Shown here one piece after another: positions 9,860 through 18,166 of a DNA stretch of 64,000 nucleotides. This DNA comes from Mycobacterium conspicuum (GTDB lineage: Bacteria; Actinomycetota; Actinomycetes; Mycobacteriales; Mycobacteriaceae), in the NCBI RefSeq assembly GCF_010730195.1, contig NZ_AP022613.1, positions 4,836,001 to 4,900,000 of the forward strand, in the 5' to 3' direction. Within the stretch, counting starts at the first letter, position 1. Each line of letters starts with the position of its first letter. The translations under genes and the position numbers were made by a program. The notes under the pieces were generated by a model. The model saw nothing but the letters and a program-made list of their open reading frames with translations, was not told the DNA's origin and searched no databases.

Positions 9860-10633
9860 TCAGCCCCGCAGCGACGACAGGTTGAACGCCGCGCCCGTCG
9901 GGTCGGCCGCGGAAGCCAGCCGGCCGTACGGGGTGTCCTGGGCCGCACGCAGCACCGCGCCGCCGTGCTCGGTGATCACCTGCAGCGTCTTGTCGACGTC
10001 CTCGGCCCCGAGGTACACGGCCCACTGCGACGGCACCCCGTCGGGCAAGAACGCCGCCCCGTCCATCACGCCGAGCAGCTGCTGATCCCCGAAAGATGCT
10101 GTGGTGTAACGGAATTCGTCGGTATCGGAGACCTGTTCGGTGCGCCACCCGAACACGGAGCGGTAAAAGTCGACGGCGGCGCCATAATCGCGCGTGCTCA
10201 GCTCGTGCCACACCGGCGCGCCGGCTTCGCCGATCACCTCGAAGCCGCGGTGCTCCAGCGGCTGCCACAAACCGAAGAACGCCCCCGCCGGGTCGGTCGC
10301 AAAGGCCATGAAGCCCTTGGCCGGCACCTGCTGGGGTCCCATGAACACCGAGCCGCCGGCCGCCGTCAGCGCCGCCGTCGTCGCGTGGATGTCGGCGGTG
10401 TCGAAGTAGGTGTTCCAGCCGTCGGGCAGCTGCGATTCGGGGTTGTTGGCCATCATGCCGGCGACGGGATGGCCGTCCTTGGCGGCGTTGATGTACCCGC
10501 CGTAGTCGGCTCCGGCGGATTCGAACGTCCAGCCGAACACGGTGCCGTAGAAGTCCTGGGCGCGCTCGACGTCCGATGACGCGAGATCGAGCCAGCAGGG
10601 GGCGCCCGCGGGAGCGCCGTTACGGATGGGCAC
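9860..10633 (-). CDS. Two-domain VOC family protein (Rv0911-like)
   Basis: This 257-aa protein is a tandem duplication of the VOC module. Domain 1 (about residues 1-125) begins GAPCWLDLASSDVERAQDFYG and ends DPAGAFFGLWQP. Domain 2 (about 130-257) begins PVWHELSTRDYGAAVDFYRS and ends ADPTGAAFNLSS. The paired FYG/FYR and DP.GA.F motifs mark each half. GTG 10633 is preceded by AAGGAGG at a 5-base spacing, which fixes the start. Such proteins include CFP30B-type lyases and resistance proteins; the substrate here is not deducible. The 66 bases to the next gene upstream suggest its own promoter. Confidence 0.85.
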   Translation of the reverse strand: MPIRNGAPAGAPCWLDLASSDVERAQDFYGTVFGWTFESAGADYGGYINAAKDGHPVAGMMANNPESQLPDGWNTYFDTADIHATTAALTAAGGSVFMGPQQVPAKGFMAFATDPAGAFFGLWQPLEHRGFEVIGEAGAPVWHELSTRDYGAAVDFYRSVFGWRTEQVSDTDEFRYTTASFGDQQLLGVMDGAAFLPDGVPSQWAVYLGAEDVDKTLQVITEHGGAVLRAAQDTPYGRLASAADPTGAAFNLSSLRG

Positions 10634-10699
10634 GATGACCTCCTTGGTGTAGGTCCCCGGAGCGGGGCTACTCGTACCGACTCCCGCCGACCCGCAAAC

Positions 10700-11161
10700 T
10701 CATCGGTGCCCGTTGGTGCTCGGGTCGGGACCGGTGAACACCGTGACGAAGTTCTGCAGCGATTCGCGGATGTCGCTGCGCAGCGCCGCGGCGACGACCA
10801 TGCCGATCGGCCCGAACAACGCCGGCCCGCCGAGGTGCACGTTGAAGCTCACGACCGCGCCGTCGCCTTTGGGCTCGACCTTGGCGATCAGCTTGACCTT
10901 CACCCCGCCGACACCGTCGCCGTTCAGCGTCATCGCGTGCGGCGGCTTGTAATGCACGATCGTCCACTTGATCCGGTTGGGCATGCCCTTGACCTCGACG
11001 TAGGACTCGACGACCGTGCCCTTCTCCAAGACGTCGGGCAACGGGCTGCGCCATACCTTGTGGATGGTCAGCCAGTCCTTATATCGGGACAGATCCGACG
11101 CGTGCTTCCAGGCCTGTTCGGGAGGCAGCGGCACGTCGATGGATCCGGAGAGTTTCGCCAT
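10700..11161 (-). CDS. SRPBCC (START/Bet v1-like) family protein, Rv0910-like
   Basis: This 153-aa single-domain protein has the SRPBCC ligand-cavity fold: MAKLSGSIDVPLPPEQAWKH is the first strand and helix, and RESLQNFVTVF the long C-terminal helix. It closely resembles M. tuberculosis Rv0910 as I remember it, a protein listed as a possible toxin paired with the ~59-aa Rv0909. No Rv0909-like gene and no ctpE lie between it and the next gene, only 90 bases, so the pair is broken here or the toxin label does not apply. The last eight residues (PDPSTNGHR) extend past the fold. Confidence 0.8.
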   Translation of the reverse strand: MAKLSGSIDVPLPPEQAWKHASDLSRYKDWLTIHKVWRSPLPDVLEKGTVVESYVEVKGMPNRIKWTIVHYKPPHAMTLNGDGVGGVKVKLIAKVEPKGDGAVVSFNVHLGGPALFGPIGMVVAAALRSDIRESLQNFVTVFTGPDPSTNGHR

Positions 11162-11251
11162 ATGCCACCGAGCCTAACGTGCCCGCAGCGGCCGCACGTC
11201 CACCCCCGCCGTACGGAACCGGGCTGGTGTCGGGTCGCACAAAGACCGGGA

Positions 11252-12838
11252 TCATCGGGTGAACGTTCCCAGCTTGTTCTCGTCGTAATACTCCAAATTC
11301 AGCGCATTGCCGGCGAATGTCGCCTTGGAAATCGTTCCGGGCGGCGCGTTTTCGTTTGTCAACGTGAACGTGAAGATGTCACTGTCCCAGTGCGTCAGGG
11401 TGAACGTCTGGTTTTTCGGCCCGAGGGCCAGCTGCAGCGCGCCGTCATGCGCGGTCACGGTGGCCGGACCCCAGTAGTCGTTGTTGTACACGCCGACGTA
11501 GTCGTTCAGCGGCCTGGGCGGGGTGGGGTTCTCCGGGGGCCGCTTGCCGACCAGCGAGCCCTCCGGGTTGTTGATCGAACCGATCGCCTTCTTGTACAGC
11601 GCCGCCCAGTCCTCGCGGATCTGGCCGTACTGCACCAGATCCATGAATTGCGCGGTCAGCGCCTCGGGCACGCCGAACGGCGCGGCGTTGGTCAGGGCGA
11701 TGATGGCGAGGTCCTCGGACGGCATCACCACGAAGTTGGTCGCCTCCCCCATCACGAAGGCGCCGGAATGGCTGAGGGTGGTGCGCCCCGACGAGTTCAC
11801 GTTCACGGCGAAGCCGTGACCGTAGAAACTGGCCCGCGCCTTGGGATTCGTCGGGGGCACCGAAACGGCCTGCGGGGTGATGGCGGGCAGCAGGGCCTCC
11901 GGCGAGGTGATCCGCTGGCCGTCGTACGTCCCGTTGGCCAGCACCATCGTCAGCCAGCGGGCCATGTCGTTGACCGACGAACTCACCCCGGCGGCGGGAG
12001 ACTGCGGATCGGGGTCGCGCTGGAAGCGCGGTTCCCAGTTGTCCCCGACCTTGACGTGGTTGACGGCGTGATTGGGCCGGGCGAGGAAATCGGCGAACCG
12101 CGAACTGGTCGACGCCATCCCCAGCGGGCGATACAGCACCTCGTCGGACAGGTCCGCCCACGGTGTGCCGGCCGCGGCGGCCACCGCTTCGGCGGCGGCG
12201 GTCAGGCCGAAGTTGGTGTAGGCGTAGCTGATTCGAAACGGCGCCAGCGGCAGGTGCCGCATCCGTTCCAGCGTCTGGCGTTGGTCGTAGCCCATGTCCT
12301 CCAGTTGGTCACCGGCGTGATCGGGCAGCCCGGACCGATGCGAGTACAGGTCGGCGACGGTCACGGTGCTGGTGACGTAGGGATCGGACAACGCGAACCA
12401 CGGCAGCTTGCCCACCACCGGCGTGTCCCAGCCGACCACGTTGTCGGTGACTTCATGAGCCACCACGGTCGCACCCACCGATTTCGAGATCGACGCCAAC
12501 TGGAACACGGTATCGGCGTCGACCTTGTTGTCCGCGCCATCACCTTTGCTCGCATCCCGAACACCAAAGCCCTTGGCGTACAGCGTCTTTCCGCCGTGCA
12601 CGATCGCCACCGCCATGCCGGGGATGCCGCTGCTTTTCATCAGGTCGGCAACCAGGCCGTCGACCTTGGCTACCGCGTCGTCGATGCGGCCCGCGGGGAT
12701 GTCGACGCCGGACACCTCGGAGGGAGGCGCATCGGACAACCGCGAAGGGGAGGGCGGCGACACGGCCACCGGCGGCCCCGGTCGGCATCCGGTGAGTATT
12801 AATAGGACCAGAACGACCACCGCAGCGTGTTTCGGCAT
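11252..12838 (-). CDS. Beta-lactamase-like serine hydrolase lipoprotein (Rv0907-like)
   Basis: This 528-aa serine hydrolase belongs to the class C beta-lactamase / penicillin-binding protein family. A lipoprotein signal peptide with lipobox LTGC (Cys about 18) anchors it outside the membrane. The catalytic SxxK motif is SISK in FQLASISKSVG, and the YxN motif is YTN in ISYAYTNFG; a HSGAF motif (LSHSGAFV) fills the third KTG-like position, as in esterase/peptidase members. A C-terminal ~100-aa lipocalin-like beta domain (DYVGVYNNDYWG) is typical of the DUF3471 type. Start ATG 12838 is directly upstream of the signal sequence. It follows the MBL-fold gene by 14 bases, on the same strand, and is probably in one transcript with echA6. 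Confidence 0.9.
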   Translation of the reverse strand: MPKHAAVVVLVLLILTGCRPGPPVAVSPPSPSRLSDAPPSEVSGVDIPAGRIDDAVAKVDGLVADLMKSSGIPGMAVAIVHGGKTLYAKGFGVRDASKGDGADNKVDADTVFQLASISKSVGATVVAHEVTDNVVGWDTPVVGKLPWFALSDPYVTSTVTVADLYSHRSGLPDHAGDQLEDMGYDQRQTLERMRHLPLAPFRISYAYTNFGLTAAAEAVAAAAGTPWADLSDEVLYRPLGMASTSSRFADFLARPNHAVNHVKVGDNWEPRFQRDPDPQSPAAGVSSSVNDMARWLTMVLANGTYDGQRITSPEALLPAITPQAVSVPPTNPKARASFYGHGFAVNVNSSGRTTLSHSGAFVMGEATNFVVMPSEDLAIIALTNAAPFGVPEALTAQFMDLVQYGQIREDWAALYKKAIGSINNPEGSLVGKRPPENPTPPRPLNDYVGVYNNDYWGPATVTAHDGALQLALGPKNQTFTLTHWDSDIFTFTLTNENAPPGTISKATFAGNALNLEYYDENKLGTFTR

Positions 12839-12852
12839 GGCCGAACTTTAGT

Positions 12853-13971
12853 TCAGAGCCGCCACCACGGGTTGAACCGCAACGGCCCGGCCGGATCGAT
12901 GCGCTGGCCCGGCAGCGGCACCGCCACCTGCACCTGCGAGGGCTCGGCCGCGGCAAGCACGCGCTCCACCGGCTCGGCCCACGGATGCGGCGCCAGCCGG
13001 AAGGTGCCCCAGTGGATCGGGACCAAAAGCCCTGAGCCCGAATCGGTGACGTCCAGGTGCGCCCGCACCGCCTCCTCGGGATTCATGTGAATGTCCGGCC
13101 ACGCCGTGTTGTAGGCGCCGATGGGCAACAGCGTCAGGTCGAACGGCCCGTGGTCGTCGCCGATCTGCGCGAAGCTCTTGGTGTAGCCGGTGTCGCCGCC
13201 GAAATACGCCCGCTGCGACGGGCCGATCAGCGCCCAGGACGCCCACAGCGTGTTGTTGCGGGTGAAGAAGCGTCCCGAGAAATGCCGCGCCGGCACGCAG
13301 ACGACGGTGAGCTCGTCGACCTTAGCGCTTTGATTCCAGTCGAGTTCGACGATGCGATGCTCGGGGACGCCCCACGCGCGCAGGTGTGCGCCGACGCCGA
13401 GCGGCACGAAGAACGGGGCCCGCTGCGTGCGGACCAGCGCCAGCACCGTGTCGATATCGAGGTGGTCGTAGTGGTCATGGCTGATGATCACCGCGTCGAC
13501 GGCGGGCAGGCCTTCCAGCTGCACCGGCGGAGGGTGAAGCCGTTGCGGCCCAACGAGATCCGATGGCGAACAGCGATCACTCCACACCGGATCGGTGAGC
13601 ACACGGTAGCCGTCGATCTCCACCAATGCCGTCGAATGACCGAACCAGCTGACGGCAAGCCGGCTGGCGTCACCGCGGTAGATCGCCGGGGCGGCCAGCG
13701 GGATCGGCCCCTTGGGTCGGCTTTCGCTGCGGGGGCCGAGCAACTCCCACGCGATGAGAGCCAATTGCTCGCCGTCCATGAGGCTTACCGACGCGGGATC
13801 CAGGTTTTCGAAGACGCCGTCGCGGTAGTGGGGAGACCCGGCGCACACAGCCGCAATCGCTGCGGGATCGCCGCCGACCGCCGTGAACGAACCGTGCAGC
13901 GCCCGCAACAGCCACCCGCCCCCGGCCAGCGAGGCTGCGCCGGCGGCAAGTCGCAGCGCTGAGCGCAGCAT
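12853..13971 (-). CDS. MBL-fold metallo-hydrolase, UlaG / NAPE-PLD-like (Rv0906-like)
   Basis: This 372-aa protein has an N-terminal hydrophobic segment (LRLAAGAASLAGGGWLLRAL), probably a signal anchor, followed by a metallo-beta-lactamase fold. The zinc-binding motif HxHxDH is SHDHYDHLD; further ligands are CVPARHFSGR, FGGDTGYT and PIHWGTF. This arrangement is that of the NAPE-PLD/UlaG branch, which contains phosphodiesterases and lactonases. The start ATG 13971 gives the same 372-residue length I recall for M. tuberculosis Rv0906 and is preceded by a G-rich ribosome site in the 8-base gap after echA6. Substrate not known. It forms a three-gene minus-strand set with echA6 and the beta-lactamase-like gene. 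Confidence 0.88.
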   Translation of the reverse strand: MLRSALRLAAGAASLAGGGWLLRALHGSFTAVGGDPAAIAAVCAGSPHYRDGVFENLDPASVSLMDGEQLALIAWELLGPRSESRPKGPIPLAAPAIYRGDASRLAVSWFGHSTALVEIDGYRVLTDPVWSDRCSPSDLVGPQRLHPPPVQLEGLPAVDAVIISHDHYDHLDIDTVLALVRTQRAPFFVPLGVGAHLRAWGVPEHRIVELDWNQSAKVDELTVVCVPARHFSGRFFTRNNTLWASWALIGPSQRAYFGGDTGYTKSFAQIGDDHGPFDLTLLPIGAYNTAWPDIHMNPEEAVRAHLDVTDSGSGLLVPIHWGTFRLAPHPWAEPVERVLAAAEPSQVQVAVPLPGQRIDPAGPLRFNPWWRL

Positions 13972-13979
13972 GAACCCCC

Positions 13980-14711
13980 CTAAGCTCCTTGGAACTTCGG
14001 CGGTCGCTTCTCCACCCGGGCGACCTGCGCCTCGATCACATCCTGGCTGCCCCAAGCCTTGTCGAAGAGCTCCTTGTGCTCCGGCCACGGCTCCTCGATG
14101 GAGCCGTCATCATTGAGCACGCGCTTGGCATGCTGGATCGCCAGCGGCGCCAGGCCGGCGATCTCGGCAGCCCAGGCCTGCGCGTCGGCTAGGGTGCCGA
14201 TCCGGTTGGCCATCCCGGTCTGCAGCGCCGTGTCGGCGGTCAGCTTCTCGGCGCTGAGCAGCATCGCGCGGGCGCGGCCGTGACCGACCAACGACGAAAG
14301 CCGCCGTATGCTCCAGTTATCAAGAGCCAGACCATATTTCGACGTCGGAAACTGAAAGAACGCATCCGCTGCCACCACCCGCAGATCGCACTGCATGGCC
14401 AGCTGCAGCCCGGCCCCGATGGCGGGCCCGTTGATGAAGCCGATCACCGGTATCGGTGCCGCGTCCATCACCTTGTGCAGCTCGATAAGCCGGTCCGGGT
14501 AGTCGGCGGCGAACGCGTCGCCGCTCAAGTCGGCGCCGGCGCAGAACGCCGTGCCCTGGCCGGTCAGCACCACGGCCCTGACGTCCTCGGCGGTGGCCTT
14601 CTGCACGGCCTCCCGCAGCTCGTCGACCAGCTGCGAATTCAGCGCATTGCGCCGCTCGGGCCGCTGCAACTCGATCGTCGTGACCGCTTGGGCCTGGGTG
14701 ACACCGATCAT
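13980..14711 (-). CDS. echA6: EchA6, non-catalytic enoyl-CoA hydratase-like acyl-CoA carrier
   Basis: This 243-aa crotonase-fold protein has the same length as M. tuberculosis EchA6. The oxyanion-hole segments ATFCAGADL-type ([13 protein letters not shown]) and [15 protein letters not shown] are present. The first catalytic Glu of true hydratases is Gln here (GAGLQL) and the second is missing from [13 protein letters not shown], in line with the reported role of EchA6 as an acyl-CoA shuttle into the FAS-II mycolic acid pathway rather than a hydratase. EchA6 is the known target of THPP compounds. Start ATG 14711 fits the family length. It is divergent from accD3 across 58 bases, so a shared promoter region is likely. 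Confidence 0.93.
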   Translation of the reverse strand: MIGVTQAQAVTTIELQRPERRNALNSQLVDELREAVQKATAEDVRAVVLTGQGTAFCAGADLSGDAFAADYPDRLIELHKVMDAAPIPVIGFINGPAIGAGLQLAMQCDLRVVAADAFFQFPTSKYGLALDNWSIRRLSSLVGHGRARAMLLSAEKLTADTALQTGMANRIGTLADAQAWAAEIAGLAPLAIQHAKRVLNDDGSIEEPWPEHKELFDKAWGSQDVIEAQVARVEKRPPKFQGA

Positions 14712-14769
14712 GGGGGCCAGGATATATAAGCGCAGGACGCCCCGTCCCGACGCCATCTAGCCTCACAGG

Positions 14770-16254
14770 GTGAGCCGTATCACGACCGACCAACTGCGGG
14801 ACGCGGTGCTCGACGAGGGCTCATTCGTCAGCTGGGACAGCCCGCCGCTCAAGCTGCCGGTGAACGAGTCGTACGCACGCGAACTCGCCGAGGCCCGGGC
14901 GACCACCGGCCGTGACGAGTCGGTGCTCACCGGCGAGGGCCGCGTATTTGGACGCCGGGTGGCGGTGGTGGTCTGCGAATTCGACTTCCTCGCCGGGTCG
15001 ATCGGGGTGGCGGCAGCCGAACGCATCACCGCCGCGGTACAGCGCGCCACGGCCGAACAACTGCCGCTGCTGGCCTCACCGAGCTCGGGTGGCACCCGCA
15101 TGCAGGAGGGCACGGTCGCGTTTCTGCAGATGGTGAAGATCGCGGCGGCCGTCAGGCTGCACAAACAGGACCATCTGCCCTACCTGGTGTACTTGCGCCA
15201 CCCCACCACCGGCGGGGTCTTCGCATCGTGGGGCTCGCTGGGTCATCTCACCTTCGCCGAGCCCGGCGCCCTGATCGGCTTCCTCGGCCCGCGGGTCTAC
15301 GAACAGCTTTACGGCGAACCCTTCCCCAAGGGCGTCCAGACCGCGGAGAACCTGCAGCGGCACGGGGTGATCGACGCCGTCGTCGCGCTCCAAGACCTGC
15401 GCCGAACGCTTGACCGTGCGCTGACCGTGATCGCCGACGCTCCCGCACCGCCACCGCCGCCGCAGGCACCCGAGCCGGTACCCGACATCCAGGCCTGGGA
15501 CTCCGTGCTGGCATCGCGGCGTCCGGACCGGCCGGGCGTTGCCCACCTGCTCAAGCACGGCGCCACCGACCTAGTGCTGCTGTCCGGCACCGGGCAGGGC
15601 GAGGCGGCGACGACGCTGCTGGCGCTGGCCCGGTTCACCGGCCAGCCCGCGGTGGTGCTGGGCCAGCAGCGCGGTCCGGGCGGCTCAGACAAAAGCGGGG
15701 TAGGCCCCGCGTCGCTGCGCGAGGCGCGGCGCGGCATGGCGCTGGCGGCCGAGCTGCGCCTGCCGCTGGTGCTGGTGATCGACACCGCCGGCCCCGCGCT
15801 GTCGGCCGAGGCCGAGCAGGGCGGGCTGGCCGGCCAGATCGCGCAGTGCCTGGCCGAGCTGGTCACGCTGGACACCCCGACGGTGTCGGTGCTGCTGGGT
15901 CAGGGCAGCGGCGGGCCGGCGCTGGCGATGGTGCCCGCCGATCGGGTGCTGGCCGCGCTGCACGGCTGGCTGGCGCCGCTCCCGCCCGAGGGTGCCAGCG
16001 CGATCGTCTTCCGCGACATTGCTCACGCACCGGAACTGGCTGCGGCCCAAGGCATTCGGTCGGCCGATCTGCTGAAGTCGAAAATCGTCGACGCGATCGT
16101 GCCCGAGCATCCCGACGCCGCCGACGAGCCGATCGAGTTTTCCCGACGACTCTCCGCTGCCATCGCCGTCGAGGTGCACGGACTGCGCGCAATACCCGCC
16201 GCCGAACGCCTCGCCACCCGATTGCGGCGCTACCGCAGCATCGGCTTGCCCTGA
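14770..16254 (+). CDS. accD3: Acetyl/propionyl-CoA carboxylase carboxyltransferase AccD3
   Basis: This 494-aa carboxyltransferase transfers carboxyl groups from carboxybiotin to an acyl-CoA to make malonyl-type extenders for lipid synthesis. Two crotonase-like halves are visible: SSGGTRMQEGTVAF with GGVFASWGSLGH in the N-terminal half, and VIDTAGPALSAEAEQGGLAGQ with LLGQGSGGPALAMVPADRVL in the C-terminal half. The length is nearly that of M. tuberculosis AccD3 (495 aa, recall) and shorter than AccD4-6. GTG 14770 is the family start, close to the divergent echA6 promoter. No biotin carboxylase gene is nearby, so the alpha subunit must come from elsewhere. Confidence 0.93.
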   Translation: MSRITTDQLRDAVLDEGSFVSWDSPPLKLPVNESYARELAEARATTGRDESVLTGEGRVFGRRVAVVVCEFDFLAGSIGVAAAERITAAVQRATAEQLPLLASPSSGGTRMQEGTVAFLQMVKIAAAVRLHKQDHLPYLVYLRHPTTGGVFASWGSLGHLTFAEPGALIGFLGPRVYEQLYGEPFPKGVQTAENLQRHGVIDAVVALQDLRRTLDRALTVIADAPAPPPPPQAPEPVPDIQAWDSVLASRRPDRPGVAHLLKHGATDLVLLSGTGQGEAATTLLALARFTGQPAVVLGQQRGPGGSDKSGVGPASLREARRGMALAAELRLPLVLVIDTAGPALSAEAEQGGLAGQIAQCLAELVTLDTPTVSVLLGQGSGGPALAMVPADRVLAALHGWLAPLPPEGASAIVFRDIAHAPELAAAQGIRSADLLKSKIVDAIVPEHPDAADEPIEFSRRLSAAIAVEVHGLRAIPAAERLATRLRRYRSIGLP

Positions 16255-16287
16255 TTCCAACGCGCGGACGCGGGTATCCGACTGGCC

Positions 16288-17554
16288 ATGACGTCCATGG
16301 ATATCCTCCGCCGGGCCGGCTGGTTGCCCGAACAACAAGAGGATCTGGAGTCGTGGCTCGCCGGGCATTGCAAGCGGACGGAGGCCCGGGGCGAGGACGT
16401 CGCGCTTCACCCGGTGCTCGTCGAATTCCAGCAGCTGATCGACACCGATCCGGTCGTGCGGGATGTACATGAATCAAATGATTTCCCAGGTGCCCGACAC
16501 CAAGCAGTACCGCACGCGGCACCTGGAAAGCGTGCCGCAGCTGCTGCGCTTGATCAACGAGGTCCTTAGGACCGCACCCGAATTCGGCGGCAACATGGTG
16601 GCCACGCCGCTCGGGGCGATCCTGGACTGGACGATGGGCACGCGGGCCGGGTTCGCCGCGTACCGCGACCCCCGGATCAACGCAATGCTGAAGAAGATCC
16701 TGAACGCCTGGTGCGAATTCCTCGACAGCCCCGACTCGCTGTACGTGCTGAACGAGTCACCGACGGGCTGGAAAAGCGCTGCGGCTCAACAGGCCATCGG
16801 CATCGAGCAGTTCGAGCACGACCCCGCCGACCAATATTGGGGCTTCGCCTCCTGGAACGCCTTTTTCACCCGCCGCTTCAAGGACGGCCAGCGTCCCGTC
16901 GCGGATCCCGACGACGACGCCGTGATCGTCAACCCCTGCGAGTCGACGCCGTACGGCCTGGCCACCGACGTGCAACGCCAGGACCAATTCTGGATCAAAA
17001 GCCAGCCCTATTCGCTGCTCGACCTGCTCGCCCACGACGAGGCGGCCGACCAGTTCGTCAGCGGAACCATCTATCAGGCCTTCCTCAGCGCGACCGACTA
17101 CCACCGGTGGCACAGCCCCGTCGCCGGCACGATCGTGCGGGCTTTCGTGAAGGACGGCACCTACTATTCCGAGGCCGACTCCGAAGGCGCCGCCGCGGTC
17201 GAGCCGACGAATTCGCAAGGCTACATGGCACATACGGCGGCGCGAGCGATCATCCTCATCGAGGCCGACAACCCGACAATCGGACTGGTGGCCTTCGTGC
17301 CGGTAGGCATGTCGGACGTGTCCACCTGTGTCGTCCATCCCAACATCGCGTCGGGTTACCACGTCGCCAAGGGCGAGGAACTCGGCTACTTCCAGTTCGG
17401 CGGGTCCACCCACTGCCTGGTCTTTCGCCCCGGCGTCATCGCCGATTTCGCGCTCGCGGCGATTCCCCAGCCGCACGACCCCAACGCGCCGCTGATGCTG
17501 GTCAACGCGAAACTGGCCACCGCTAAGACAGACCAAGGTAGCGCTGGATCGTAG
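16288..17554 (+). pseudogene. Phosphatidylserine/tryptophan decarboxylase-like protein, single frameshift
   Basis: The product resembles the pyruvoyl-dependent decarboxylases in which a PSDC N-terminal domain precedes a phosphatidylserine decarboxylase core; fungal tryptophan decarboxylase PsiD is in this group. The N-terminal part reads from ATG 16288 (MTSMDILRRAGWLP to QQLIDTDPVVR). The family continuation MYMNQMISQVP starts at 16463 in the next frame. A three-G run in gtgcgggatg at about 16458-16462 holds one G too many; removing it joins both parts into one ~420-aa chain. The core keeps DYHRWHSPVAG (catalytic His region) and the self-cleavage motif GGST in YFQFGGSTHC. It overlaps the convergent TetR gene by 32 bases. 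Either a true mutation or a sequencing error; reinitiation at 16463 would give a 363-aa product. Confidence 0.8.
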
Positions 17555-18065
17555 GGCCAAGCCACTCCACGACCTCGTCGTTCGTCATCGCGACGACGGG
17601 CGGAAGTTGTAATACGAAGCGGCACAACGCCATACCCAGAATCTGCGAAGCGATCAGCCCGGCCCGAACACCGGCCTCGTCAGCCGCCACAAAGGAGGCC
17701 ACCAGCGGGCGCAACTGCGTCCCGAAGATCTCCTGCATCCGTTGCGCCGCTTCGGCATTGGTGGCGCTGGACCGCAGCAGGATCACCAGCGCCTCGTCCT
17801 CCCAGCGCTCGAGGAAATGACGCACCAGCGACCGCCCCACCTCGGCAGGGCCAATCCCAGCCAAATCGGGAAACGCGAGGTCGAACTCGGCCGCCGCGGC
17901 GAACAGCTTGTCCTTGGAGCCGTAGTAGCGCATCACCATTGCGGGGTCCACCCGGGCGTCGGCGGCGATGGCCCGGATCGTCGCGCCCTGGAAACCCGAG
18001 GTGCCGAACCGCTCGCGGGCGGCGGCCAGGATGACGGCCTTGGTCTCATCCGACGTTCTACGCAT
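17523..18065 (-). CDS. TetR/AcrR family transcriptional repressor
   Basis: This 180-aa one-component repressor has an N-terminal TetR helix-turn-helix: MRRTSDETKAVILAAARERF, then GFQGATIRAIAADARVDPAMVMRYYGSKDKLF. The C-terminal ligand-binding part carries the TetR_C motif MGMALCRFVLQLPPV-like segment found in many mycobacterial regulators. ATG 18065 was preferred over an upstream in-frame opening at 18119 because the perfect operator palindrome ends exactly at this ATG and a TACACT -10 box lies seven bases before it, the geometry of a leaderless mycobacterial promoter. Bound repressor would block this box, so autorepression is expected. It is divergent from a flavin monooxygenase gene, its likely target. 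Confidence 0.9.
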   Translation of the reverse strand: MRRTSDETKAVILAAARERFGTSGFQGATIRAIAADARVDPAMVMRYYGSKDKLFAAAAEFDLAFPDLAGIGPAEVGRSLVRHFLERWEDEALVILLRSSATNAEAAQRMQEIFGTQLRPLVASFVAADEAGVRAGLIASQILGMALCRFVLQLPPVVAMTNDEVVEWLGPTIQRYLGLS

Positions 18066-18095
18066 GTCAACAAGTGTAGGCCAACACTTGTTGAC
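18066..18095. promoter_or_regulatory. TetR operator O1: perfect 12-base inverted repeat
   Basis: GTCAACAAGTGT and its exact complement ACACTTGTTGAC are separated by AGGCCA. On the minus strand it contains TACACT, a -10 box seven bases before the repressor ATG. On the plus strand its right arm runs into TTGACA (18091-18096), a consensus -35 for the monooxygenase. Binding here would therefore silence both divergent genes. Confidence 0.88.
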
Positions 18096-18127
18096 ATTCA
18101 CGCCAATGCGCGCCACCATGGAGTCAG

Positions 18128-18143
18128 GTCAACAAGCGTTGAC
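18128..18143. promoter_or_regulatory. TetR operator O2: second GTCAAC palindrome
   Basis: GTCAAC-AAGC-GTTGAC repeats the outer arms of O1 (GTCAACAAG..) in a shorter palindrome, 33 bases downstream of O1 and 23 bases before the monooxygenase ATG. It lies in the expected initial-transcribed or leader region of that gene, so it could act as an auxiliary site. Confidence 0.7.
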
Positions 18144-18166
18144 TTTCCGAGAGAGAGGAGCCCACC

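Noticed and set aside
10706..12802. A 698-aa plus-strand frame opposite the SRPBCC and beta-lactamase-like genes
   Set aside because: It spans two real genes and an intergenic gap without motif; typical GC shadow.
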